A stretch of DNA of 64,000 nt from Microglena sp. YARC (taxonomy: Eukaryota > Chlorophyta > Chlorophyceae > Chlamydomonadales > Chlamydomonadaceae): positions 122,470,984-122,534,983 of the forward strand of contig CM039462.1 in assembly GCA_022414725.1 (NCBI GenBank), in the 5' to 3' direction. A model generated the notes under the pieces. That model ran no database searches, was not told where the DNA came from, and worked only from the letters and a program-made list of their open reading frames with translations. The position numbers and the translations under genes are program-made. How positions within the stretch are numbered: the stretch's first letter is position 1; each line of letters starts with the position of its first letter. Below, one piece after another: positions 1-12,100 of the stretch.

Positions 1-558
1 TGCCGATGATGGACGTGGTAAGATCGCGGCAACTGCGGTTGTTGCCCACCGCTGCTGAGTTGTCAAGGGTACTTATGTGGGGGCTGTCGGAATGACCTTG
101 AATGCTCCTGGCAGAGGCTATTGTAAGGTTAATGTTGGCGGCTGCTGCCAGGAAATGAAAGGAGTTGTAATAGATACGTTATACTGCGGAATTGTGAAAT
201 AGAGTATTGGCTCGGCTTTCGAGATTGGTCGGAACTGAATGCCACGATGGGGAGGCGGAAAGCGAATTGGGCGGAGCCCCCTACCAGCCCCCACACGAAG
301 CACTTTTCAATGTGTGTAGCTGTATGTTGGTATGTTGTTGTAGTCCAGGGGTGGGCCAAATCGGCTGAAGGCACATGTCAAAGTGTATGCATACCTGGAA
401 AACTGCTCCAGGCCACCCCCACTACGACCCCACAGTGAATCAATAGTCTCCGAAAGCAATTTGAGCACGTGATAGCTGTTGGTATGTTCCGTCAAAGAGT
501 CGCTTGCCATCTCAGCATAAATGTTGTGTACGGTATGCCCGAACAGTTGTTGATTCAT
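1..558 (-). CDS. Unrecognised protein, N-terminal two exons (partial)
   Basis: Two putative exons read leftward. Exon 1 is 558 down to 395: an ATG followed by 54 codons without a stop (it begins MNQQLFGHTV), ending TTCCAG with a GTATGC donor after phase 2. Exon 2 is 107 down to 1: it follows a CTGCCAG acceptor, supplies the single base that phase 2 needs, and stays open for 35 codons to the window edge. The matching phases across two independent splice sites are the main support. I do not recognise the family, and no motif or membrane segment is evident. The gene would be divergent from UTP20, with about 1.3 kb between the start codons. It could be chance, because the total open length is only about 90 codons. 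Confidence 0.4.
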
Positions 559-1855
559 TAATAGTGACGCGTCATGTTATTCTGTATACTAACTGTTGAG
601 ATTGCATTCTTGAATGGTTTAAAGGCTCGGGTTTGTGGCCATTGAAGTACTGCACAACAAGCAAATGAATGCAATCAAGTAGCACAACGGTGCTACATCA
701 TCGTTCATCCACTTCCCATCCCCAGTAGCACCGTGGTGCTACAGTTCTGAGTAATTTAAGGCTCCAAGTAGCACTATGGTGCTACGGTATGTAAAGAAAT
801 CGTAAAGTAACTTCAAAAAAGCTGATGGTGGAAAAGACTCTGCGACACACTCAGCATGTGGTGGTGAGGGTTTGAACTTGAACTTGGTTACATGGCTCGA
901 GCCAGAAATCTGGCTGCAAGCTGCTGCTAAGTGCTAACTGCCAATTTGGCATGAGGGTCCACGAAGGGGGAAAATCAAAAGACAAGGTGGCTTGAAATCC
1001 GCTTTGGAAAAGAAGTTACGTGCAAAAAGAGTAACATTGTTCACGGCTGTCATTCACTCATTATCCAGAGATGATTTTGTCGATTGTTTGAAGACGGGCA
1101 AGTCCTTTTAACCTACGTGGCTACCCCCGGCCTGTGACAATGTCCAGAAGCGGAGCACAACATTTACGGGGAGGTTTTTTAGCGTTCATTTGAGGAATAA
1201 AGATCAAGCAAGCAGGGAAATAAGGTACCATATCGTGAATCTTCCCACAATCAGACAAAATGTACCATTGTTTAAACTAGACAAGTAGTTTTTTTTACAA
1301 TGAAAGGAAACAGTGTCATAAAGTATCACCATGGTACCATCCCTCCTTGTACCATTTTGGGTGCTACAAGTGTGCAATGACCGTATCTTCATTATTTGAG
1401 GTTGGGCAAGTCATTTTAGCCTAGTTGGGCACTCCCTGGTGTACATAAGTACACACTAGCAGCCTGTTTGGTCCCCAGGAGCACCCCCCAATGATACAAA
1501 CCGTCTAGCGCAGCATCCAAAAATTGGGGAGATTCATCATTTGATGTAAGGGATTATCATCCAAGGATTGGGGTCTCGATGCACTATACTGCCGTACAAT
1601 TCATCGGTGTATACTGTAAGCAGGACTTCAAGAGGAGCAGATGGGAAAATGTGCTGCGTGGCCGCGCCTAATTTCAGGACCTAAAAAGTACCGACGTCAG
1701 GCCAGCGCCAGCGTCAGCTGCATGAAACTCGGGACCGCCAGCCCGCCAGCCCAGCCAGCCTAAGAAACTCTCGTAGCACCACTGGTCCTGGTTAACAAAA
1801 CTCGCGCTGCGCGCTGCTCTCCCATAATTCAATATCGCAGTGGCTGTACCGCATC
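559..1855. promoter_or_regulatory. Head-to-head intergenic region upstream of UTP20
   Basis: This is non-coding sequence between two putative divergent start codons. It holds the hairpin triplet at 679-785, a degenerate AACTTGGTTACATGGCT repeat at about 873-915, and two copies of the GGGCAAGTCC...TAGCC dispersed repeat at about 1090-1140 and 1396-1440. A GC-rich stretch at 1695-1765 has repeated GCCAGC units just before the UTP20 start. No TATA box could be assigned. The promoter role is inferred from position only. Confidence 0.4.
679..785. repeat. Three spaced copies of a perfect 7-bp inverted repeat
   Basis: GTAGCAC, four bases, GTGCTAC occurs at 679-696, 725-742 and 768-785. The arms are identical in all three copies, while the spacers differ (AACG, CGTG, TATG). 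The spacing is 46 and 43 bp, and the sequence between copies is unrelated. Conserved arms with variable loops fit a dimeric protein-binding site or a small hairpin. No factor is known to me. Confidence 0.75.
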
Positions 1856-2943
1856 ATGGACGATTGGGATGATGGCGATCAATACCTTGACGCGCCCCAG
1901 GAGCCCAAGGTCAAGCGCTTTCGCTTCCGCACCTTCGCGGAGCGTATCGCAGATGTAAGGAGCTTGCGACAATTAATCGCAGCGCGAAGCATTTCACTGA
2001 GTTGCACTTAATTGGTGGAGGGGTAGGATGAGGTTGGTGCGTGGGGTGGCTGGCTCGGACCTGGCCGGCAGCACTGGTTGGAGGCGGCTAGTGGGTGGGG
2101 TAACAACCGTGACCCAGAGTGAGACCACTAAATGCTTTGCATTAACTCGCAACCTTCGGCACTCAAGAAACTGATGCACGAATGTAGCGGCAGCAGTAGA
2201 ACCTTGTCGAAACCTGTCCATTAGCATGCCATGCATTACCATGCACTGGTTTGGCTTGGCTTGGCTTGGCTTGGCAAGGTTTAGTTTGGTTCAGTGGCAT
2301 GGTCTATTAGCCTTCAGGCTGGTCCCTTTATAAAGAAGGCGTGAGCATGGGTAGTAAACACCACACTCCTGCATACACTCGCATGCTACACTCCTGCATA
2401 CACTCGCATGCTACACTCCTGCATACACTCGCATGCTACACTCCTGCATACACTCGCATGCTACACTCCTGCATACACTTGCATGCCACACTCCTGCATA
2501 CACTTGCGTGCCACACTCCTGCACACATAATGCAGTGATATGGTGACGGATAGTTTGGGCTAGCGAGGTTGCGCCATAATCCATGGTGCATGGTAAATGG
2601 TACATGTACCGCATACATACATTGACGTGCACCATGGCATACATCTAAACGTACAGGTTGAGATCGATGTCTACCGCCGCTTACATCCAGTACGAGCTGA
2701 ACCATGGCAGGGTGCCACATCCTTCTTCCAAGAGCATCTACTTAAGTGGCGTGAGCTCAACAGCACCGAGCACTTTCTGGCGGTAGGTATAGTGGACTGG
2801 GTAGGGGGCTTGGGGGGGGGGGGGGGGGGGGGGGGGGATGTGTGTGTGGTGGTGACTTGGAGCAATAGCATCTACTCAACTGGCGTGAGCTCAACAGCAC
2901 TGAGCGCTTTCTGGCGGTAAGGTGACATAAATTAGTTTAGTGG

Positions 2944-2984
<41 letters not shown>

Positions 2985-3057
2985 GGGGGGGGGGGGTAGG
3001 TGTGTGTGTGTGAGGGGGCATGTGCGTGTGTGTATGGGGTGGGTGGGCGTCGGTTGG

Positions 3058-3128
<71 letters not shown>

Positions 3129-6100
3129 TGCCAGCACTGAACATTTTCAGGCAGTAGGTGTCTTACATGAGTGGGTGTCAGTGTGAGTGGATGGGGTAGG
3201 GTGTGTTATAGCGTTTGGGTAGGTGTGTATGGGGATGGGGGTGGGGGGATGTGTGTGTGTGTGTAGTAACTTACAGCTCTGAGCACTTTCAGGCGGTTAG
3301 TGCCGTAAATTAGTGGAGTGGGTGTGAGTGGGTAGGGTTGGGGGCAGGGGGGGGGGGGGGCGGGGGGGGGGGGGGCATGTGTGTGCGTTTTATGTTGTGG
3401 TGGTGACTTACAGTGCTGAACTCTTTCTTGCGGTACGTGTCTTAAATGAGTTTGTGTGTGTGGATGGATGGGTGTGTGGTGGTGGGGTATAAGTGTGTGC
3501 GTGTGGTGGTGGTGGTGGTGGGGTATGACTGTATGAGTGGGCGCATGTGTGTGTGTGTGTGTGTGTAGGGGGGGGGATGGTGGTTGTGTTGTGGTGATGA
3601 CTTATAGCGCCCAACTCACTGATGGTATGTGTCTTCAATTAGTGGGATGTGTTTGGATGGGGATGATGGGAATAGTAAGGGTGGTATGAATGGGTGTGGA
3701 TGGGCATGGTGTGTGTGTGTGGTGTTGGGAATGGTAATGGTGGTACGGATGAGTGTGGATGGTACGGATGGATGTGGTGTGTGTGTGTGGGGGAGGGGGT
3801 TGTTGGGAATGGCAGGGGACTGAATGGTGTGTGTGGTTTGGTACTAAGAACATTGCCAATTAGGCTTAAGGGACCAATTAGGCTATAAGTATCAAACTGG
3901 TGAAATGGACGAATTAGGCTAAATGGTACAAATTAGGCTAAAAATATCAAATTGGCTAAAGGGACCTCTTGGGCTGCAGGAGCTTGTGGTATATACATGG
4001 GTAGGCAAGGAAAAGCATGTGTATGGGGGGTCGAAAATGCCTAAATTCATGTTTTGCGGTCTGCCACGTCACCCAACCCCTGCACAACCACGTGACCCCA
4101 ACCCCTCAATGTATGCCCCAGGTGGAGTTTGCTGTCCGCCCCCTTACTCAAACCCTGCCCCAGCTAGTGCACCACAAGGATGTGATCTTGGACCATTTAT
4201 TGGGAGCCATGCACATGGGAGCCGTCTTGTCCCTACCCGCCATCCTGCACCTCACCTCAGTGCTAGCTAGAGACCTGCAGCAGGATTACATGCCATACTT
4301 TCCCAAAGTTATGGACCGGATAAGAACATCTCCCTTTTTACACTACTTGTTTGTTTGTTTGTTTGTTCCTAATATGTTTGCTGTTTTTATATTAACTTGA
4401 TTGTTTTTGTATCAGTCCCTATCTGTAATTCTGCACCTGGCCACAGTGCTAGCTAGAGACCTGCGGCAAGAGCACATGCTTTAATTTTCTTAAGTTATTG
4501 ACCGGGTAATAGCATCTCCTTTTAATACTGATTTGTTTGTTTGTTTGTCTTGCCCCTGTGCTAGCTAGAGACCTCCAGCACGATTACCAGCCATACTCTG
4601 CTTAAGTCATGGACCGGGTAAGAGCATCCTCTAAATTTGCTCTGTTAAGATCCCTTGTTTTTTATACTTACTTTTTTTGTTTTTGTGTCGAGTCCCTACC
4701 TGCGATTCTGCACCTTCCATCTGTGCTAGGTAAAGAGCTGTAGCATGAGTGCATCAACAAATTACAACAAATCAAGATAAACGGTCGACACTGCTTTAGA
4801 GTAACGCGATGTTCCCCCCCCCCCCCCCCCCCCTCCCCCCCCCCCCCCCCGCCCCCCCCGGCGTCCAGATAAGCGAGCTCCTCCAGAACGGTGGTGCTGC
4901 GGATGCTGATGTTCTGGAGTCTACCTTCACCTGTGTCAGCTACATCTTCAAGTATCTGGCTAGGCAACTTAGTTCAGACATCCCTAGCGTGTTGCGTCAC
5001 ACTGCTAGCATCAGGTGAGAGGGTTTAGGGTTTAGGTTTTAGGTTTTCTTTCTCACTGCTAGCATCAGGTGAGAGGGTTTAGGGTTTAGCTTTTAGGGTT
5101 TCTTTCTCACTGCTAGCATCAGGTGAGAGGGTTTAGGGTTAAGCTTTTAGGGTTTCTTTCTCACTGCTAGCATTAGGTGAGAGGGTTTAGGGTTTAGGTT
5201 TTAGGTTATCTTTCTCACTGCTAGCATCAGGTGAGAGGGTTTAGGGTTTAGCTTTTAGGGCTTCTTTCTCACTGCTAGCATCAGGTGAGAGGGGGGTTAG
5301 CTTTTAGGGTTTAGGTTGCTTTGACAAATTTAGCATCAAGTGAGAGGGTGGAAGGGTTTACGGTTGAGGGTTGTTTGGAAGAGATTAAAAAGTGTGTGTG
5401 TGGATGTATGTATGTTGAAGTCCAGGTGAACCCAAGTAGGCTGAGGGGACTAGCCCAACCTCAAATCAGAACAATTAGGACTACATTGAATTATGAATAC
5501 TACTGAATTATGAGGATGGGTTGATGTAACTTGCCCTGCAAAGAATACAAAGTGGATATTATAACCAAGAGCAGCTGACTATATATTGCATATTCACTCT
5601 GCCTTGTTCACATGAAAAACAAATGTTAACATTATGAATCAAAATATTTGTTTTACATAAGTCGTATTTTAGGTAAGAAATAAGTTTCATATATTTACAA
5701 TACAAGCCTGGACAAAAGCCATTGATGTAATCTAAATTCAAATTCATTGTTTTTTGAAAAATGGGATTTGGTGAGGTCCGTCCAAGCTATCTGGGACTCT
5801 TTTGGTTGGTAGACTCACGATTCTTACCAATTAAATTCATCCCAAATCTTCCCTTAACAGTTACCTCCTCTCCTTGTACAGAACACATAGTATAAAATAC
5901 ACAATTAAAATGCCCCTATAACACGTGCCGCAGGTACTCTCGAGCGGAGCATGTGCGCGTGTTTGCTGCCCAGGCTGTGGGCTACCTTCTCCGCAGCTGC
6001 CCACAGTCTGTGCTGCGTGTGGCTGTGCGTGCCTTGATGGCAGAGCAAGCAGTACGGCCGAATCTAGAAAGAACACATGGTGCTGGCACCCTGTTGGCTG

Positions 6101-6171
6101 AATCTGTTCTTGGCGTGTCACATGGTCTTCACTCCAGGGCAGCTGCGGTTCTTGGTCTGATGCTACAACAG
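1856..6171 (+). CDS. UTP20: UTP20 exons 1-5
   Basis: Exons: 1856-1954 (MDDWDDGD..., phase 0 out, donor GTAAGG), 2657-2782, 4122-4319, 4869-5014 (phase 2) and 5934-6171. Together they encode residues 1 to about 269, the conserved N-terminal block with helical repeats (VEIDVYRRLHPV, ARDLQQDYMPYFPK, YSRAEHVRVFAAQAVGYLLR). Exon 3 is followed by ATAAGA rather than GT. Its two downstream intronic copies keep GT, but have stops in the reading frame. Intron 2 holds five decayed copies of the exon 2 end (about 2862-2921, 3127-3160, 3271-3302, 3409-3440 and 3600-3630). Intron 4 holds the 54-bp donor array. Confidence 0.85.
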
Positions 6172-9100
6172 GTGGGGGGTCTAAGAAGTTAGTTGGGTAC
6201 TTTAGCAGGTACTAGTTGGGTCAGTTACATGGCTTTGTGGCTAGTTGCGGTTGCTGCATGTCAACACAAATGTGAGTACCTTCAAAATCCACCCACTCCT
6301 CTAACCACTCACCCCCCCCCCACCCACCCACTCACCCATTCACCAACTCCCCCGCCACCCGCACGCCCACCCACCGACTCACCCGCCCACTCACTCACCA
6401 CCCCACCTATTCACTCACCCACCCATCCACCTGCTCATCCACTCACCCACTCACGCACCCACCCCACGCTTTCTCTTGATCCCCCAGGACTTGCTGGTGC
6501 CTGATGACTTTAAGCGATCCGGAGATGCTGCCCCATCAGCCAGCAGCGGCCAGCCAGCTACTGCCAACACTGGAGGCGCTGCCGAGCTGGCTCCGAATAC
6601 ACGGGGCTCAAAGCGCGCCAAGCTGTCAGAAAGTGAACATGCGGACACTGGTATTGAAGCTGCTGATGCAGGTGTAAATGAAGCTGGTGTTAGCGATGGT
6701 GATGCTGGAGCTGATGGTAGTGGTGGCACTTCTGCTGACACTGGAGCTGAGGGCTTGGGGATGAGCCAGGAGGGTTTGAGAGCAAGGGCGGCGGCTGTGG
6801 CGGCTGTTGCCGTGGATAGGATGTTAAACCATCTTCGACGTGGCAAGGCACAAGACCTGTGGGACATCCTGACTGGTAGGTGTGGGTGTGAGTACTGGAG
6901 TTAGGGTGGGAGTGATGTAGGCAGAGAGAGGGGGGCAGAATGTTGCAGGGGAGCAGAGAGAGACACCCTGCACCTCACACACCCGCTTACATTTCCATCC
7001 ACATTTCGCTGCATAGGTGAAATCTATGCTTGTGCAATAACTATGAATTTGCCATTGCCCCCTCCCCTCCCCAAGTCTTCTGCCACTGCTAAATCAGAGG
7101 GCCTAACCCAAGCCGTCACTCTGACCCTTACCCCCTACTATCTGACCTCTACCACCTGCACACCTCTCCTTCGCTACTTAGGTGAAGTCTCCTCCCGTGC
7201 AAGTGACTACGAATCTGCTGTTGCCAAGTCAGCCAAGTCTTCTGCCGCCTCTGATTCAGCAACCAGTGCCGAAGCAGCTTGCCTAGCCCGAGCCGTCGCC
7301 CTTTTATCTCGAGCTGTCAGCTACTACCGAGGTAGCCGAGTGGAGAGCTACCAACCAATGATCCAACTTCTCAACCGCCTCCTGCGCCCCACCCTGTGGT
7401 CAGCCGGGGATCAGGTGGCAGGCCCCCGCAGCCTTGACAGCCTATCCTACGAATACTACGTCTCAATGAGCCTCTCAAAAGAGGTCCTGGGACTCTCGTT
7501 GGCGCTTGTGTATTGCCATGGAAAGGTTGCAGGTGCCAGTGCGGGATTAGATGCCCTAGCTCCACAGGTCCCCTCCTGGTCCCCCTGCTTCTCCAAGCCC
7601 CCCCCTGCCCAGCTCTTGTCTTTCTCATCTGCCTTGCTGGCAATCCCAGGCTGGGGGGTGAGCGCTGAGGTGGCGAACCTCTTCGGCCGCCAGATCCTGG
7701 GGGCGGTAGGAAAAGTGGTACTTCTTGGCAAGCCGGATGGTACTGCCTCAGAATGTGCTGCCTCAGATCGGCTGCCCGAGAACGCCATGGGTGTACTGCT
7801 GGACGCCTGCAACCTGATGGTGCAATCAACCAACCATGACAGCTCATCTTGCCTCCCCCTCCTGCTCACCGCCCAGCCTGGCGGCGTGAAAGTCGCCACC
7901 CATGTGCGCCATCTCGCCACCTCAGCATGCTCAGCTACTGTAGCTGAATCCAGTAAAGACACCCCCCCAACTGGGCTGTCCCTGCAAGACCCACGCAGCC
8001 GCCGCTTGGTGTGGGCCACTCTTCAAGTGCTCAGGCATGCCTGTGAGAACTTAGACCAAGCCATCTCTGGATGCCATCACATCCTGACCCAGACGGCTGC
8101 GGCCATGACCCAGGCCTTTCCTCCCTCTACCTCTGATGTGAGTTACACCTACACCTACACCACTGTTTCATTTTTGGGCTAGACGTAGTAGCTTCTACCC
8201 AGCATTATTAGCCAGCATCTCATTCAAGCCCGACAGCTTCTACTCAGCTCCTTTAGCCAGCATCTGAGTCAAGCCCAACTGTTAACAGCTGCATTGGAAG
8301 ACCTGTCATGCCAGCTTTCAGACACACTAGGTAGCTTCAGGTTTAGGCTAAGGGTCGTTAAAAGGAGCTGCCTAGAAGGTGCTACGCGTAGCCCCAAACA
8401 GAAGCAGTGTCCTACACAAACACCTGCACCTTAACCACCTGCACTTGCACCGGCACCTACACCTGCACATACACCTACACCTACCTTACGCACCCCCCCC
8501 TCCATTCGCTCCCAGGACCCCCAAACGGAGTGTATGGTCATTCACGGCACAGCCACCAACCTCCTAGCAGAATTGCTACTCTTGAAGGGCAGTAAAGGTA
8601 AAGGCAGTAAAGGTGACGGGGAGGTGGTCAAGGCGCTGGTGAGCGCTGCACAGACAGCTTTGGCTTGGCTTCAGAGCCACCTGGGGAACTACTGGGCTGC
8701 GCAGGGTGCTGGGACCATGTTGGCGGCTGTGAGGAAGCACTGCGGCAAGCTGCCTAGTGCGTCAAAGCTGCTGTCGTCGCAATCCTTGCAGGTATGTTGG
8801 TCTTAGCATGTTGTATCAAGATACACCCACCTGCATATACCCTGTATGTAGGCGGCACTGCGGCAAGCTGCCTCATGCGGCAAAGTTGTTGTCGTCGCAA
8901 TCCTTGCAGGTATTGCACCACCATTTGCATAGCCACTAAGTAAAATATTGGCTACCATCTGTATATAGCCACTAAGTACCCTGACCTCACCCTTGAAGGA
9001 TCTGCTTTCCCGAGTGTTGAATCACCTCGCCTCACCTCAGTCTCAAGCAAGGTGCCCCCACTCCCTTCACCCTGATCACTCCCACCCTGACCTCACCCTT

Positions 9101-12100
9101 GCAGGATCTGCTTCCCGGAGTGTTGAATGACCTAGCCTCACCCTCCCAAGCTAGGCGAGCAGCAGTTCTGCGGGTGCTGTGTGCCTTTGATGCCCCCATG
9201 CTTGCACCCTCAGCGGGTGACAAGAGCGCTGGCGGTGGGCTCATCAAGTGTGAGGTGTTTGACACCCTGTTTGCCATCAACACACAGTCGTGCACTCTGG
9301 AGGCTGGTCGCAAGTAAGATATGGGTTTGCTTTATTCTCTGGCTTGGGGTAGGCTGGCCGCAAGTGAGACATGGTATGGTGTGGAGTTGGGTGTGATGGT
9401 GTTCGGGTGGGGTGGATGGGGGTGGGGTGAAGCTGATGCTGATGCTGTTGGGTGATGTGAGAGGGGAGGGGTGGGGTGGGTGGGGCAGTGGGTTAATTAA
9501 GTGAGGGTGTTTTGACACCCTGTTTGCCATCAACACACAGTTCTTGCACTCTGAAGGCTGGCCGCAAGTGAAATATTGGGCTGGCTGGGGTTTGGGTGTG
9601 GTGCTGCTTGTTGGGGTGGGGTGCAGCAACACTCAGTCGTGCAATCTGAAGGCTGGCCACAAGTGAGATGTTAGGGTGTGGTGGGGTTTTGTCCAGTGGT
9701 TTTCCTTGGTGCGTATTGATGTGGGTAGGGCGGTGGGATCATCAAGTGAGATATTGGGGTGTAACAGGCAGCTTTTTCTTGAAGGTGCTATATATAGCTC
9801 GCCTGCTAAATTGGGTACTTAGGTATTTTGGGGGTGCTATGTTAGAGTCTTTTGGGGTTGACTTAAGAGCCAAAGAAGCTGCTGGCAGCACTCAAATAGC
9901 CGTGAGCACTAGGGTACTACGTATACTCACTGGTTCCTTTTCTTACAAAAAAACCTGATGGTGGTTTTTATGGGGCGGTGCCCGGGAGGAGGGTGGGTTG
10001 GTGGGTGGGTGGGGGTTATGAGGGTGGGGGGGGGGGGGGCTAATTAAGAGTGAAGTGTTTTGGTGGACACCCTGCTGACCATCAACACACAGTCACTGTT
10101 TTTTTGTTGTGTGCGAACTGCGTCGCCATTCCGTCGCTTGCATTGGCGACGCATGGGTCCGGGGTAAACTAGTCAAAATGTCATCCCAACCCCCGGGCTC
10201 TGTGTGCTCCGCACGGGGGGCAGCGTGTCAAATTGGATCCGCACGAGGTCGCTCAATTTTTCGACGCTTGGCGTGGAAAAAAAGGCTGTGCACACAGCAT
10301 GCACGCGCCGGAGGCTGGCCGCAAGTGAGACATGGGTTTTGGTTCATTCTATGTGTTGGGGTAGGGTTGATATGGTTGGTTTTTGGGCTGGGGTGTTTTA
10401 AATTTATAGTATTAAAACATCAACATGGTTCATCGGCATCAGCACCAAAGACTTACTCTCCCTAAATGGATCACAGGTGGGCCGAAGCACTACCAAGGAT
10501 CCGCCAAGGATTCTTTATTTTTTTACATCAGCATGTTCATCGGTATCAGAACCAAAAACTTACTCTCTCTACCAACTTACTCTACCCAATAACTCAATAT
10601 AAAACCGAAAACTTACTCTCACTACCAACCTTACTCTAAGCCAAAAACTTAACTCTCACCAAAAACTTACTCTCACTGCCAAACAGGTGGGCTGTTGGCA
10701 CTCTTCAGCCAAGTATTCATAATATTAACATTCAAATATCTTAATAAACATTAGCACCAAAGACTTGCTCTCACTACCAACAGGTGGGCTGTGGCACTCA
10801 TCTGGCTAATAGGGTTGATAACATTTATACCGCCCTCTGAGTCCTCATCAACATCAAAGGGTGACTTACACTACCACATAGAAAACAATTCACAGTTGGG
10901 CCGTGACACTCATCCGCCAGGGTTCCCACCCCGAGTTCCAGAGGCTCCCCTAGCTGTAACAAAAGCACACACACTTGATGAATAAAGAGACTTGTTATCA
11001 GGATTCATATCTATATCCCTATCAATATGAAAAACTTACACTTTTCAAACTTCTAACTGCCTACAGGTGGGCTGTTGCGCTAATCCGCCAGGGTTCACAC
11101 GCCGAGTTCCAGAGGCTCCCCGAGTGGGTGGTGCCTGCACTGGTCATGGGTCTGCTTGGTGTACTGCATTGTACGTGCGCTTCTCTCCGCTATGGTCTGC
11201 AGCATGCTCAGCACTGGCAGCATGTGTGGAGCACCACTCTCAGGTGTGTGTTACAGTCCAGGAGTAGGTGACTCTGTTAGGTTTGCATGCGCACTTCTCT
11301 CCCCTAAGGTCTGCAGCATGCCTGGTGCTCTCAGGTGGCTTGGTCTCTGGTCCTGGTCGGCAGCATGCTTGGCGATCTCAGGTGGCTTGGCTTATTGCCC
11401 TGGTTATAATCTGGCACTTAACACACCAATCTCCCTTCACTCTCACCCTCAGGTGGCTTGGCCTCTGGTCCTGGAAGCTCTCAAAGCTACCCAGGCCGAG
11501 TTTTTGAGCGGAAGCAACAACAAACCCATCTCGGCAGACGGACAGTCCCACAGGGGGGGTGCTGCTGCTCAGTATGGCAAGAAGAAGAGGAAGCGAGGAA
11601 GCGAGGGCAAGCATAAGCATAAGGCAGCTTCTGTGGCGCCGGCGCCAGTAGTCAATGCGGCGAGTGAAGCTGCTGCCGGTGGTGGCAACGATCGCAACAA
11701 CAACGACGCTGCTGCTCAGGTAGAAGGATGTGTTGATAAATAAATAGTACGCCTTATTATGGGGTATGAGGATGAGGGGGGCCAGCACCGTTTTGCTTGC
11801 ACTGGGGCCAACACCAAGGATGTGCACATGGATGCACGCGTGTATGTTGAAGTCCAGGGGGTAGTCAATTAGGCTAAAGAGAATTGCCCAACCTCAAACA
11901 CGACGCTGCTGCTATGTTAGATGGATGTACCCCCACACACACACACCCACCCACTCACTCACCACCCTTTTTCAGAAATTGGCTCTGATGGCGGCTATAA
12001 CTCATTCACTAGGCACACAACCCATAACCCCTCCCTCCCCGGCCCCCCACCACCACACCACCACCACCACACACACACACCACCACGCACACACATCCTC

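Noticed and set aside
4999..5325. Internal telomere array
   Set aside because: The TTTAGGG-like words are only part of a 54-bp unit that also contains the exon 4 junction. This is not a telomeric tract.
7371..8019. Minus-strand open frames of 158 and 187 codons
   Set aside because: Shadows of UTP20 exon 7, which is GC-rich and long enough to leave antisense frames open.
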